NCBI RefSeq assembly: GCF_900156345.1
Contig: NZ_FTPP01000002.1
Coordinates: 806,001-870,000, forward strand
Reading direction: 5' to 3'
Length of the DNA: 64,000 nucleotides
DNA from: Pontibacter indicus
Lineage (GTDB): Bacteria; Bacteroidota; Bacteroidia; Cytophagales; Hymenobacteraceae
In this document: one piece after another, positions 47,422 to 56,140 of the stretch
Layout: the number at the start of each line of letters is the position of its first letter
Numbering within the stretch: position 1 is the first letter of the stretch
The notes under the pieces: generated by a model
What the model was told of the DNA's origin: nothing
Database searches by the model: none
The model's input: only the letters and a program-made list of their open reading frames with translations
Program-made: the position numbers and the translations under genes

Positions 47422-48189
47422 TTATTGCTCGTCAGCTTCCTGCTTGGCTTTGATGCCTTCTTCTTCAGAACGCTTACGCTCAGTCTCTTCTTTGTCTACT
47501 TTGCGCTCAGACAGACCTTCTTCGATGGCCTTACCGATGATCGAAACGATCAGGGCGATAGACTTAGAAGCGTCGTCGTTGGCAGGGATTGGGAAGTCAA
47601 CCAGCTCTGGGTTAGAGTTTGTATCGCATACTGCGAATACAGGCAGGTTCAACTTCTGAGCTTCCTTCACAGCGATGTGCTCACGCTTTACGTCCACGAT
47701 GAACAGAGCAGCTGGCAGGCGAGACAGGTCGGCGATACCACCCAGTACACGCTCCAGTTTCTCACGCTCACGAGAAAGCATCAGACGCTCACGCTTTGCG
47801 ATAGCTGCATAAGCTGTGTTGTCTTTCACCATCTTGTCGATAGTAGACATTTTCTTAAGCGACTTGCGCACGGTGGCGAAGTTCGTCAGCATACCACCCA
47901 ACCAACGGTCAGTTACATAAGGCATTTTCAGACGCTTTGCTTCTTCAGCAACGATGTCCTGTGCCTGCTTTTTGGTAGCTACGAAAAGGATTTTACGACC
48001 AGACTTGGCGATGTTCTTGATAGCTGAAGAAGCTTCGTCAAGGGCAACCAGTGTCTTGTTCAGGTCAATGATGTGGATACCGTTTTTCTCCATGAAAATG
48101 TATGGAGCCATTTTCGGGTCCCACTTGCGGGTAAGGTGACCGAAGTGAACACCTGCCTCAAGTAATTCTTTATAATTAGTACTTGCCAT
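47422..48189 (-). CDS. rpsB: 30S ribosomal protein S2
   Basis: 255 residues. Signatures: LLEAGVHFGHLTRKWDPKM, YVTDRWLGGMLTNFATVRKS and the PVFAVCDTNSNPELVDFPIP segment. S2 binds late to the 30S with S1. Together with tsf it forms the classic S2-EF-Ts pair. The C-terminal tail is rich in Glu and Lys. Confidence 0.98.
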   Translation of the reverse strand: MASTNYKELLEAGVHFGHLTRKWDPKMAPYIFMEKNGIHIIDLNKTLVALDEASSAIKNIAKSGRKILFVATKKQAQDIVAEEAKRLKMPYVTDRWLGGMLTNFATVRKSLKKMSTIDKMVKDNTAYAAIAKRERLMLSREREKLERVLGGIADLSRLPAALFIVDVKREHIAVKEAQKLNLPVFAVCDTNSNPELVDFPIPANDDASKSIALIVSIIGKAIEEGLSERKVDKEETERKRSEEEGIKAKQEADEQ

Positions 48190-48210
48190 GTTGTTGATAC
48201 ACCTTTAATA

Positions 48211-48597
48211 TTAACGTTTACTGAACTGGAATGAACGACGCGCTTTGCGCTTACCGAACTTCTTACGCTCCACCATGCGAGGGTCTCTGGTGATGAACCC
48301 TTCTTTGCGAAGTGCAGATTTTGACTCGGCGTTTTCTACTACCAGTGCTTTTGCGATAGCAAGTCTAAGTGCTTCAGCCTGGCCGCTTACACCACCACCT
48401 TTTAGGTTGGCAGTAACATCGTACTTGCCAATAGCTTCTAAGGTTTGAAACGGCTGATTCACAATAGTTTGCAGTACTTCGTCGGGGAAGTACGCCTTGA
48501 TATCTTTACCGTTAATAGTGATATTCCCTTGCCCGGCCGTCATGTAGATACGAGCCACCGAGGTTTTTCTTCTACCAGATGTATTGATAACTTCCAT
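48211..48597 (-). CDS. rpsI: 30S ribosomal protein S9
   Basis: 128 residues. TSGRRKTSVARIYMTAGQG at the start and the C-terminal KKFGKRKARRSFQFSKR are diagnostic; the C-terminal Arg reaches the P-site tRNA. Six bases downstream of rplM, forming the L13-S9 pair. Confidence 0.98.
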   Translation of the reverse strand: MEVINTSGRRKTSVARIYMTAGQGNITINGKDIKAYFPDEVLQTIVNQPFQTLEAIGKYDVTANLKGGGVSGQAEALRLAIAKALVVENAESKSALRKEGFITRDPRMVERKKFGKRKARRSFQFSKR

Positions 48598-48603
48598 TAA
48601 TTA

Positions 48604-49053
48604 TTAGATGTTGAGGGTTAATTCTTTAGGCTGCTGAGCTGCAAATGGATGCTCGCTTCCTGCAAAAACATGAAGATTACGGAATAGCTCGCGACCCAGT
48701 GGGCCTTTAGGCAACATGCCACGAACCGCACGCTCTACGAGCAGCGTTGATGATTTAGCCTTAAGCTCACGTGGAGAAGTCTTCTTCTGACCACCTGGGT
48801 AACCAGTGTGCGACAGGTAGTACTTCTGATCCCACTTGCGGCCTGTGAAGCGCGTGTCATCAGCATTGATAACGATAACGTTGTCACCGCAGTCAGCGTT
48901 TGGCGTGTACGAAGGCTTGTTCTTGCCTTTCAGGATCTTGGCGATTTCAGACGCCACGCGACCCAAGCTTCCTTGCCCTGCATCAATAATCACCCAGCCT
49001 TTGTTGGCTGTCTTCTTATTGACAGTAAGGGTCTTATAACTTAAATGATCCAT
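48604..49053 (-). CDS. rplM: 50S ribosomal protein L13
   Basis: 149 residues. Segments KGWVIIDAGQGSLGRVASE, YYLSHTGYPGGQKKTSPREL and AVRGMLPKGPLGRELFRNL identify L13, an early assembly protein. First gene of this operon, with a strong promoter 70 bases upstream. Confidence 0.98.
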   Translation of the reverse strand: MDHLSYKTLTVNKKTANKGWVIIDAGQGSLGRVASEIAKILKGKNKPSYTPNADCGDNVIVINADDTRFTGRKWDQKYYLSHTGYPGGQKKTSPRELKAKSSTLLVERAVRGMLPKGPLGRELFRNLHVFAGSEHPFAAQQPKELTLNI

Positions 49054-49119
49054 TTTTGGTGGTTGTAAGCGATTTATTTAACAATTAATTTTTTCTCGAG
49101 GGTTCTTGAAAAATGGTCA

Positions 49120-49150
49120 CAAAGATAGAAAGTCTTTATTTGATATGCAA
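49120..49150 (-). promoter_or_regulatory. Promoter of the rplM operon
   Basis: On the minus strand TTG (49150-49148) is followed after exactly 20 bases by TATCTTTG (49127-49120), matching the Bacteroidetes -33/-7 arrangement. The rplM ATG is 67 bases downstream. The best promoter in the window. Confidence 0.75.
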
Positions 49151-49259
49151 TACTTAGTGTAGAAATATGCTGGAATACAGAGGGATAGTGTAAAAAGAAA
49201 GGCAGCGGCACAAAGTTGCGCCGCTGCCTGTAAGTTAGTTTATTATTTATACCTATGTA

Positions 49260-51458
49260 TTATCTCGGCGCTAGTGTGGTTGCAATTTGAACTTCACCAG
49301 TCTTTTTGTTACCCTGCACTATCACAATGTTGTCGGCATCCAGAATACTTTTTAAAGCATCCGCATTGTAAGTTGCGCTGGCGCGGGACTTCTTGTTTTT
49401 GGAAGCGAGTTCAATTTTCAGGCTGCTAACTTTTTCGCCCGCGTATTTCTCATTGAAGCTCAAGTCAAAGCCATTGTCCTTGAACGCCTGCTTTGCGACC
49501 TCCAACTCTCTTTTTATAATCTCTTCCGGCCAAAGGAAGTATGTCACATGCTCTTCGGTTTCCACCAGGCGTGCACCGCCTGCTTTAGGTATAGCAGGGC
49601 CTTCATATCTTGTTGGCGGTGGAGGTGGTGGAAGCTGTTCGCCAACAGGAACAGGTGGTACGGGTGGAATTGTTTCTTTAGCTGGCGCAGGAGGCGGTGG
49701 TGGTGTACCAGGTGCCTTCGGCATAGCTAACGGTGGCGAAGGCAAATTCTTCAGTTTCTTGTTGAATTCCTGTACCTGACGGGAGTTCTTGTTTCGCTTT
49801 GTGATAATGGAAACTACCCCTGTGGCAGTTTTATCATTCAAAAGTATTTGAGCAGACTCGCCCCTGAATGTACTCATGCTATGAACAGACTCCTTATCAA
49901 GCGCTACAGCTAGTGCGGCATCCTTATCGGAAATTACCCCATCAATGAAGTAGTGTTTCTCTACGGGCATTATTACTTCTGCTATAACGTTTTCTTCTTT
50001 GTTAGGGGCTGGCGGAGCAGGTGGTGCATCTGGCGCAGCCGGTACAGGGGGTGGCGGAGGTGGCAGGAAAGGAAGTTGGCCCCACTTTGCCTCAGCAGCC
50101 GGAATGCGCTGGTTTTTGTTGTAATCGTAGGTTTCTGTCTTCCCGTTTTTGAGGTAGATGATGATTGATTCCAGATTCTTGTTCCTGATGTTGTCAAACT
50201 TCCAAGCTACCTCCTTTACATTGGGATGACGCTTCAGAAAATCTTTGTAATCCTCAGGCCAGTTCGCTTTGTCATCATAATAGCCGATGTTCTCTAGTTT
50301 CAAGATGTAAGGTTCATCCTGATCCGGGTTGTCTCTTCTGGCAACTGGTGGCGCACTGGGCATTTCGCCGTATTTCAGCTCGGCAGAGGCCATGCTTTGC
50401 TTATCGCCGAAGGTATAGACCTCTTCAGCACCGGACTTTAAGGCCATTACAATTTTACTGTTCGATCTCCAGGAGATTCTATTAACCTCAGGGTTTCGCG
50501 CATAGAAGGCAGCGTATTCATCAATTGGCTCTGCCTGCGCTGGTGTGGCCTCTTCCTTGAAAACGGCTTCTGTTATGGTAGCGATATCCTCCTGCGAGGC
50601 GCTCCGGAAGGCAACCAGCAATACGGTGACGAGGGGCAGCACAACCAGCAGTCGGAGCCGGCTGGCTTTGTTTGTGGGCATTTTGTTCATCATGGCAATT
50701 CTTCGTTTAAGGGATGGGAAATTAAACTGATTGGCAAGCTGAGGTTGTGTGGCGCCCACAACTTTCAGTAAGAGGTACTGGTAAGCTACTCTATCGACGC
50801 CAGCATTTACAACATGCTGGTCGGCTATAAATTCAAGGTTTTCTTTCATGGCCTGTTTCATGAGCCATACCCCCGGGTTGAACCAGTAAAATACCGTGCT
50901 CACCTCGGCCAGCAGCACATCCAGGGTGTGCCAGCCGTTCACGTGTATCTGTTCGTGCCGCAGGATCGACTCCAACTCAGGCGATTTATGCTGCGCAGGG
51001 TTCAGGTAAATGGTTTTCCAGAACGAGAAGGCTTCGCTTATACCTGGTACTTTGCGAAACGCCACGCCCTGGTAAGAAGCAGGCACAGAGGTGCGGTGTA
51101 TGCGGTAGAGCGACACAAACTGCACGATCAGCCGCAGCAGCATCAGGCCACAGCCGAGCCAGAACAGCCCGACAGGTATAAGCCAGTAGTCGAATGCGGG
51201 GGCTTGCTCAGGTACAGCGGTTGGTGTCCACTCAGGTATAACAATGGCATAGCTTTGTACCACGGCCAGCTCTTCGTGGCGGCTAAACAGCTCGGAGAGA
51301 TCCACCAGCGGATAAATGGCCGAGAACAGGATGCCGAACACCAGGAAAAGGCGGTTGAGGTGGTAGAACGTGAGCTTGCGCAGCACCAGGTAATAGGCCA
51401 GGTAAAAGAGCACCAGGGCCACGTTCGCTTTCAGCAGGTATAGGAGCAGGGTTGGCAT
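49260..51458 (-). CDS. BlaR1/MecR1-type M56 membrane peptidase with repeat and plug-like tail
   Basis: 732 residues. N-terminal membrane helices (about 5-25, 36-55, 92-113, 270-286) surround the M56 metalloprotease core with HEQIH at residues 168-172 and the third ligand Glu209 in ENLEFIADQH. Instead of a penicillin-binding sensor, the outer part has two related modules (313-371 and 402-467), a Pro-rich stretch, a TonB-plug-like block (502-554: HYFIDGVISDKDAAL, GVVSIITK), more Pro repeats and a final domain (634-727). It follows the BlaI gene by one base, so it probably cleaves that repressor after an envelope signal. No beta-lactamase gene is nearby. Confidence 0.88.
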   Translation of the reverse strand: MPTLLLYLLKANVALVLFYLAYYLVLRKLTFYHLNRLFLVFGILFSAIYPLVDLSELFSRHEELAVVQSYAIVIPEWTPTAVPEQAPAFDYWLIPVGLFWLGCGLMLLRLIVQFVSLYRIHRTSVPASYQGVAFRKVPGISEAFSFWKTIYLNPAQHKSPELESILRHEQIHVNGWHTLDVLLAEVSTVFYWFNPGVWLMKQAMKENLEFIADQHVVNAGVDRVAYQYLLLKVVGATQPQLANQFNFPSLKRRIAMMNKMPTNKASRLRLLVVLPLVTVLLVAFRSASQEDIATITEAVFKEEATPAQAEPIDEYAAFYARNPEVNRISWRSNSKIVMALKSGAEEVYTFGDKQSMASAELKYGEMPSAPPVARRDNPDQDEPYILKLENIGYYDDKANWPEDYKDFLKRHPNVKEVAWKFDNIRNKNLESIIIYLKNGKTETYDYNKNQRIPAAEAKWGQLPFLPPPPPPVPAAPDAPPAPPAPNKEENVIAEVIMPVEKHYFIDGVISDKDAALAVALDKESVHSMSTFRGESAQILLNDKTATGVVSIITKRNKNSRQVQEFNKKLKNLPSPPLAMPKAPGTPPPPPAPAKETIPPVPPVPVGEQLPPPPPPTRYEGPAIPKAGGARLVETEEHVTYFLWPEEIIKRELEVAKQAFKDNGFDLSFNEKYAGEKVSSLKIELASKNKKSRASATYNADALKSILDADNIVIVQGNKKTGEVQIATTLAPR

Positions 51459-51459
51459 A

Positions 51460-51825
51460 TCAGTCGGTCTTTTTGTTTTCGATCATGTCGATAATCTCCT
51501 TCAGCTCCTCGGCACTGATCTGCTTTTCCTTTGCAAAAAAGGCCACCAGCTCTTTGTAAGAGTTCTTAAAATAGTCGCCTACAAAGCCTTTCATGAAGCG
51601 CTTCTTATAGTCCTCTTCCTTAATGATGGGCGTATAGCGGTAGGTATTGCCAAATTTCTCGCTCTGCAGAAAACCTTTCTTCTCCAGATTCTTCACCGTA
51701 GAGGCCAGCGTGGTATAAGGCGGCTTAGGTTCGTCGAGTCTCTCCAGAAACTCCTTGATAAAACCGCCGTCCAGCGACCAAATCGCCTGCATAGCTTCCT
51801 CTTCTTGTTGTGTGAGCTTTTCCAT
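51460..51825 (-). CDS. BlaI/MecI-family transcriptional repressor
   Basis: 121 residues. The winged-helix domain shows EEAMQAIWSLDGGFIKEFLE, PYTTLASTVKNLEKKGFL and KFGNTYRYTPIIKEEDYKK, all typical of BlaI/MecI; the C-terminal part (residues 80-121) is the dimerisation helix region. It likely represses its own operon through the two dyads just upstream and is inactivated by proteolysis from the downstream membrane peptidase. Confidence 0.93.
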   Translation of the reverse strand: MEKLTQQEEEAMQAIWSLDGGFIKEFLERLDEPKPPYTTLASTVKNLEKKGFLQSEKFGNTYRYTPIIKEEDYKKRFMKGFVGDYFKNSYKELVAFFAKEKQISAEELKEIIDMIENKKTD

Positions 51826-51830
51826 AGTTC

Positions 51831-51864
51831 TACGATGTTTTCGTATAGTTACGAAAGTTTCGTA
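51831..51864. promoter_or_regulatory. Two tandem operator dyads of the BlaI-type repressor
   Basis: TACGATGTTTTCGTA (51831-51845) and TACGAAAGTTTCGTA (51850-51864) are dyads, the second a perfect palindrome around G, with centres 19 bases apart, close to two helical turns. They lie 6 and 25 bases before the repressor start, a classic place for autorepression. Confidence 0.75.
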
Positions 51865-51945
51865 GAAAGGTCAAGTGCCAGGTGTAATTATTTTGTAAAA
51901 TATTTTGAAGGTCAGGTATAACCGTGTGAATACAGTCCGTCAAGC

Positions 51946-51953
51946 TACTTTTG
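51946..51953 (+). promoter_or_regulatory. Bacteroidetes-type -7 element upstream of the quinone oxidoreductase
   Basis: TACTTTTG matches TAnnTTTG, 70 bases before the ATG at 52023. No well-placed -33 TTG. Confidence 0.45.
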
Positions 51954-52022
51954 CCTTCCCGCCGGAAACATCTATTTTTAGCTGGCGTCTTAAGGTATAG
52001 CCGAAACAAACCAACATCTGAT

Positions 52023-53003
52023 ATGAAAGCCATTATTTTAAAGCAACCCGGCGGGCCCGAACTACTGGTGCTGGGTGAGTACGAAAAGCCGCTGCCTAAA
52101 CCTTACGAACTGCTCGTGCGCGTGCAGGCCACTGCGCTCAACCGTGCCGACACCTTGCAGCGCCAAGGCAAATACCCACCTCCGAAGGGAGAGAGTTCGC
52201 TGCTGGGCCTCGAAATAGCCGGAGAGGTGGTGGAGGCAGGTTTCAACTGCACCCGCTTTCAGAAAGGGGACAAGGTATTTGGGCTACTGCCGGGCGGTGG
52301 CTATGCAGAATATGCCGTGATTCACGAGGATATGGCCATGGCTATACCCGACAACCTGAGTATGGAAGAAGCGGCCGCTATACCTGAGGTGTTCCTCACA
52401 GCCTGGCAGGCGCTCTCCTGGCTGGGCAAATTGCAGGCTGGCGAGCGGGTACTGCTACACGCTGGGGCCAGTGGTGTAGGTACGGCAGGTATACAGCTAG
52501 CCCGCGCTCTGGAAGCCGAGGTGCTGGTAACGGCCTCTGAAAAAAAGGTGCAAGCCTGCCTGGACCTGGGCGCTCACAAGGCCATCAACTACAAAGAAGT
52601 TCCCTTTGAAGACGAGGTGCTGGCCTATACCAACTCAGAAGGAGTGGACGTGATCGTGGATTTCATTGCCGGTCCATACTTTAAGCAAAACATCGAGTGT
52701 CTGCGCCTGGATGGCAGAATGGTATTGCTGGCGAGCCTGGGCGGCGGCAACGTCGAGAACTTCGACCTGCGCAAGATACTAGCCAAGCGCCTGCAGATCA
52801 TCGGCTCCACCCTGCGCTCCCGCACCCGCGATTATCAGATCAAACTCACGCAAGACATGGCTGCCTTTGCCATGCCCCTGTTCGAGAATGGCACGATCAA
52901 ACCCGTGATAGACTCGGTATTTGACTGGTCGGACGTAGCCGAAGCCCACAGATATATGGAGGCCAACCAGAACATCGGCAAGATCGTGCTGCGTGTGGGT
53001 TGA
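52023..53003 (+). CDS. Zinc-free quinone oxidoreductase (QOR/MDR family)
   Basis: 326 residues from the ATG at 52023 (MKAIILKQPGGPELLVLG); the frame extends 24 codons upstream without family likeness. GroES-like domain first, then a nucleotide-binding domain with LLHAGASGVGTAGIQLARAL (about residues 143-162). Zinc ligands of alcohol dehydrogenases are missing. NADPH-dependent reduction of quinones or enones is the known role in the family, including p53-inducible PIG3-like enzymes; the substrate here is open. Confidence 0.9.
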   Translation: MKAIILKQPGGPELLVLGEYEKPLPKPYELLVRVQATALNRADTLQRQGKYPPPKGESSLLGLEIAGEVVEAGFNCTRFQKGDKVFGLLPGGGYAEYAVIHEDMAMAIPDNLSMEEAAAIPEVFLTAWQALSWLGKLQAGERVLLHAGASGVGTAGIQLARALEAEVLVTASEKKVQACLDLGAHKAINYKEVPFEDEVLAYTNSEGVDVIVDFIAGPYFKQNIECLRLDGRMVLLASLGGGNVENFDLRKILAKRLQIIGSTLRSRTRDYQIKLTQDMAAFAMPLFENGTIKPVIDSVFDWSDVAEAHRYMEANQNIGKIVLRVG

Positions 53004-53134
53004 CCTTTGACAAACGGCCTATAGATCTTGACAAAGGACTCTGTGACAAAAGACAGACTTATTTACAGTGAGGCTGAGTGGCAGAGTGTAGCTTAAAAGC
53101 AATTCCGCGTGCCTGCCAAGGTATAAGTTTAGCA

Positions 53135-53166
53135 GGGACAGGTCACGACCTGTCCGAATCGTGCAC
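53135..53166. repeat. Dispersed palindromic repeat, copy 2
   Basis: GGGACAGGTCACGACCTGTCC, followed by GAATCGTGCAC. It is an almost perfect palindrome and matches the copy at 23682-23712 in core and right flank. It is followed by AGGTATAGG. Confidence 0.7.
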
Positions 53167-53203
53167 AGGTATAGGCGACTATTTTGTTTGACAAGCCCAA
53201 ACG

Positions 53204-53250
53204 AGCAAAGGACAAAAGATGCAGGTTCGCTCAGCGTCTTTTGTCCTTTG
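53204..53250. terminator. Large hairpin between the oxidoreductase and rluA-like genes
   Basis: CAAAGGACAAAAGATGC and GCGTCTTTTGTCCTTTG pair with few mismatches around a ten-base loop. It is between convergent genes and may serve the minus-strand pseudouridine synthase gene, the oxidoreductase gene or both. Confidence 0.65.
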
Positions 53251-53274
53251 TTACATAGTCTTTTATTAAAAAGT

Positions 53275-53988
53275 CTAGCTGTACTGTCGGAGTTGCTTGA
53301 TCAGCACGGCCATGTCCTTTGGGTAAGGTGCTTCGATTTTGATAGGCTCTTCGTCCATCAATCTGAAACCGATGGTATGCGAGTGCAGCGCGAAGCGTTT
53401 GATCAGCGGTTGCTCCTCGGTTTGCTGCTTCAGGTTGAATTTGCGCTTGAGCGTGCTCAGGTATAGGTCTTCGCCACCGTACAGTTTATCCCCCACAATC
53501 GGCGCGCCCAAGTAGGCCAGGTGCACGCGAATCTGGTGCAGGCGACCGGTTACTGGCATACACTCAATCAGGGTATGGCGGCTGTAGTTCTCCAGCGTAG
53601 TAAAGTACGTTTCAGCGGGTTTGCCCTGTGGGGTGAGTTTGGCTACGCCTTTAGCGCCTGCCAGTATCGAGCGTTTCACCAGTTGGTCCTCAAATTTGTG
53701 GGTACCCCAGGCCACGGCATGGTATACCTTGTATACCTCGCGGTGTTCAAACTGCATCGACACATGCCGGTAAGCCTCCGGATTTTTGGCAAACACCAGG
53801 CAGCCCGAAGTGTCTTTGTCGAGGCGGTGACAGGCCTGCAGGTCGGGGTTATGCTGCTTGGCCAGCTTGAGCAGGTTGGTCGTGTTGGGGGTGCGGTCTT
53901 CGAGCGTGGCCAGAAAAGGCGGTTTGTTTACCACCAGGAAGTCCTCATTCTCAAATATAATTAGGTCTTTAAAAACCGGGTATTTCAT
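53275..53988 (-). CDS. RluA-family pseudouridine synthase
   Basis: 237 residues. The catalytic motif ACHRLDKDTSGCLVFAKN contains the conserved Asp57; later GRLHQIRVHLAYLGAPIVGDK is typical. An N-terminal S4 domain is missing, so it is the single-domain form like RluA rather than RluC or RluD. It converts uridine to pseudouridine in rRNA or tRNA; the target position cannot be assigned. Confidence 0.92.
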   Translation of the reverse strand: MKYPVFKDLIIFENEDFLVVNKPPFLATLEDRTPNTTNLLKLAKQHNPDLQACHRLDKDTSGCLVFAKNPEAYRHVSMQFEHREVYKVYHAVAWGTHKFEDQLVKRSILAGAKGVAKLTPQGKPAETYFTTLENYSRHTLIECMPVTGRLHQIRVHLAYLGAPIVGDKLYGGEDLYLSTLKRKFNLKQQTEEQPLIKRFALHSHTIGFRLMDEEPIKIEAPYPKDMAVLIKQLRQYS

Positions 53989-54069
53989 CCTATACTGTAT
54001 CGTTAATGCGCACGACTATACCTCAGCCGCGCAGCCTGCAAAGATACGCATTTTTGGTGGGGGTATTAA

Positions 54070-54244
54070 TTGGTGATGGTTAAATGGCTAAATTGTTGAT
54101 TGTTGAATTGTTAAAATCTCAAAACGATTAGCAGGTATAACTTCGGATGATATTCTTGATCGAAATTATTCCTCAAACAATCAACAACCAGCAATTAACA
54201 ATTTAGCCATTTAACAATTCAACCATCAACAATTTAACAATTTA
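54070..54244. repeat. AT-rich inverted-repeat block
   Basis: TTAAATGGCTAAATTGTT at 54080-54097 recurs as its exact reverse complement at 54197-54214, and related words (CAACAATTTAAC, AATTGTTAA) repeat in both arms. The right arm includes the stop codon of the histidine kinase gene (54242-54244). AGGTATAAC lies in the middle. A similar block is at 61768-61978. Confidence 0.7.
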
Positions 54245-55285
54245 GTTCACCTTCGCCTTGGGGAGCTTGAACCGGAGGGTGGTCCCTTTGTCGAGTTCGC
54301 TTTTGACGGCGATGAAGGAGCGGTGGGCTTCGATGATGTGCTTGGAAATGGCAAGGCCGAGACCGGAGCCGCCTTTATCGCGGGAGCGACTCTTGTCAAT
54401 GCGGTAGAAGCGCTCGAAAATGCGGTTGATGTGCTCCTGGGCTATACCTGGGCCGTCGTCTTTCACAGTGATGGTAAAGCGCTTGCGCCCTTCCGTAAAC
54501 GATACCCAGATGTTGCCGCCCGTATGGCCGTATTTAATGGCATTGTCCACCAGGTTGATGAACACCTGACGAATGCGGTTCGGATCGGCATGAATCATCA
54601 CTTTCTGGTCGGGCTCCACATCCAATAAGTGCAGTTTGGTCTGGCTGTTAGCCGCTTTCTGCTCCAGTTGCTCAAATACTTCCCGCACTAGCTGCACCGC
54701 GTCAAAGTCCTGCTTTTCCATTCTCACAACGCCTTTCTCGAACTGCGAGATGCTGATCAGGTCCTGCACCAGGGTGTCGAGGCCGTCGAGGCTGTTGGCC
54801 GCCTTTTGTAAAAACTTGTCCCGCACTTCGGGGTCATCCATGGCGCCGTCGAGCAAGGTATGGATGAAGCCCTGCGCCGCGAAGATCGGCGTCTTGAGTT
54901 CGTGCGACACGTCGGCCAGAAACTCGCGGCGCATGACCTGCAGTTGCCGGAGCTCGTCGATTTCCTGCTGCTTGCGCTCGGCGATCAAGAAGATATCGGC
55001 CTTTATTTTCCGGAGCGGATCGGCCGTAAATATGGAGCTCCCTTCCGCTTTGCTGAACTCCTGTTTCTTTATCTTCTCAAGGCTGGAATAAATATTTTTG
55101 ATCTCGCGGATCACCAGCGCCTCATAAGAAAGATAGATCAGCAGAAAGCAGCAGACGAAAACCAATACGAGTGCCGCGATCAGGCCTCTGGAGGAGAAGT
55201 AGCTTGCTAAAGCCAAAAAGGCAGTGAGCACAAGGGCCACTGCCAGGGATACTAAAAGGGCAAGCGTACGGGAGTTCAAATTCAT
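54242..55285 (-). CDS. Sensor histidine kinase, PhoR-like
   Basis: 347 residues. Two membrane helices at about 8-30 and 33-56 with almost no periplasmic loop, then the DHp domain with His128 (EFLADVSHELKTPIFAAQG) and a HATPase domain with N-box NAIKYGHTGGNI, G1 DDGPGIAQEH, F-box FERFYRIDKS and G2 GGSGLGLAISKH. It lies three bases after the response regulator gene, its likely partner. PhoR/PhoB-type systems sense phosphate or membrane state; the signal is not known. Confidence 0.92.
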   Translation of the reverse strand: MNLNSRTLALLVSLAVALVLTAFLALASYFSSRGLIAALVLVFVCCFLLIYLSYEALVIREIKNIYSSLEKIKKQEFSKAEGSSIFTADPLRKIKADIFLIAERKQQEIDELRQLQVMRREFLADVSHELKTPIFAAQGFIHTLLDGAMDDPEVRDKFLQKAANSLDGLDTLVQDLISISQFEKGVVRMEKQDFDAVQLVREVFEQLEQKAANSQTKLHLLDVEPDQKVMIHADPNRIRQVFINLVDNAIKYGHTGGNIWVSFTEGRKRFTITVKDDGPGIAQEHINRIFERFYRIDKSRSRDKGGSGLGLAISKHIIEAHRSFIAVKSELDKGTTLRFKLPKAKVN

Positions 55286-55288
55286 GCG

Positions 55289-55984
55289 TTAATCGGTGTT
55301 AAACTTGTAGCCCACACCCTTAATGGTCCTGATCTGATTTTCGCCAACCTTCTCGCGCACTTTCCGGACGTGCACATCCACGGTGCGGGCGATCACATAC
55401 ACGTCGCTGCCCCACACATTGTTGAGTAGCTCCTCGCGGGTGAACACCTTGTTCGGGGTGGCTGCCAGGAAGGCCAGCAGTTCAAATTCTTTTTTCGGAA
55501 GCGTTATCTTTTCCTCTCCCTTGTACACGGCAAAGCTGGTGCGGTCTATGCGCATCCCACCGATCTCAATCACCTGCTCCTGTTCTTCCTGCTGCACGTC
55601 GCGGCGCACATAGGCGGCTAGACGGCTGAGGAGTGCGCGCGGCTTTATTGGCTTGGTAATGAAGTCGTCGGCGCCCGCGTCGAAGGCGGCCACTTCTGAG
55701 AACTCCTCCGAGCGGGCAGTGAGGAAAATGATGTGCGTGTCTCGGAAGTCCTGGTTTTCGCGTAGCTGGCGGCAGGCGTCTATTCCATCCATCACCGGCA
55801 TCATCACGTCCATCAGAATCACGTCAGGCTTGAAGGTATGCGCTACCTCAATTGCCTTTTTGCCGTTCTCGGCCACGGCTACATCGTAGCCTTCCCGGGC
55901 CAGGTTATACTGTAGCAACTCCACGATGTCCGGATCGTCGTCAACTACCAGTATTTTGTAATGGGTTTGGTTCAGTGTCTGCAC
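55289..55984 (-). CDS. Response regulator, OmpR/PhoB family
   Basis: 231 residues. Receiver domain: acidic pocket around DDDPD (15-19), phosphoacceptor Asp59 in ILMDVMMPVMDG, and Lys in FITKPIKPRAL. DNA-binding winged helix from about 135, with LTREELL-like FTREELLNNVWGSDVYV and RTVDVHVRKVREKVGEN. Upstream partner of the histidine kinase gene, in one operon. Confidence 0.95.
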   Translation of the reverse strand: MQTLNQTHYKILVVDDDPDIVELLQYNLAREGYDVAVAENGKKAIEVAHTFKPDVILMDVMMPVMDGIDACRQLRENQDFRDTHIIFLTARSEEFSEVAAFDAGADDFITKPIKPRALLSRLAAYVRRDVQQEEQEQVIEIGGMRIDRTSFAVYKGEEKITLPKKEFELLAFLAATPNKVFTREELLNNVWGSDVYVIARTVDVHVRKVREKVGENQIRTIKGVGYKFNTD

Positions 55985-56140
55985 GTCTTTATGATTAAGG
56001 TCTCCTGCCGCAGTGCGCAGCAGGTATAAGTATTGCTGGAACTAATCCCTTGCGTCCATTTCAATACAAAGATACCATTCCGGAAGGTATAGAAGCGCTG
56101 GCCATCAAAACATAATGTTTTCTTAACATTGACTTCGTAG

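Noticed and set aside
47410..48027. Plus-strand ORF opposite rpsB
   Set aside because: It is the antisense shadow of the ribosomal gene.
50814..51443. Plus-strand ORF opposite the BlaR1-like gene
   Set aside because: Antisense to a clear protein-coding gene; composition reflects the reverse complement of it.
49260..51825. Beta-lactam resistance operon
   Set aside because: The BlaI/BlaR pair is present but no beta-lactamase or PBP gene is adjacent, and the sensor part is unlike penicillin-binding domains.
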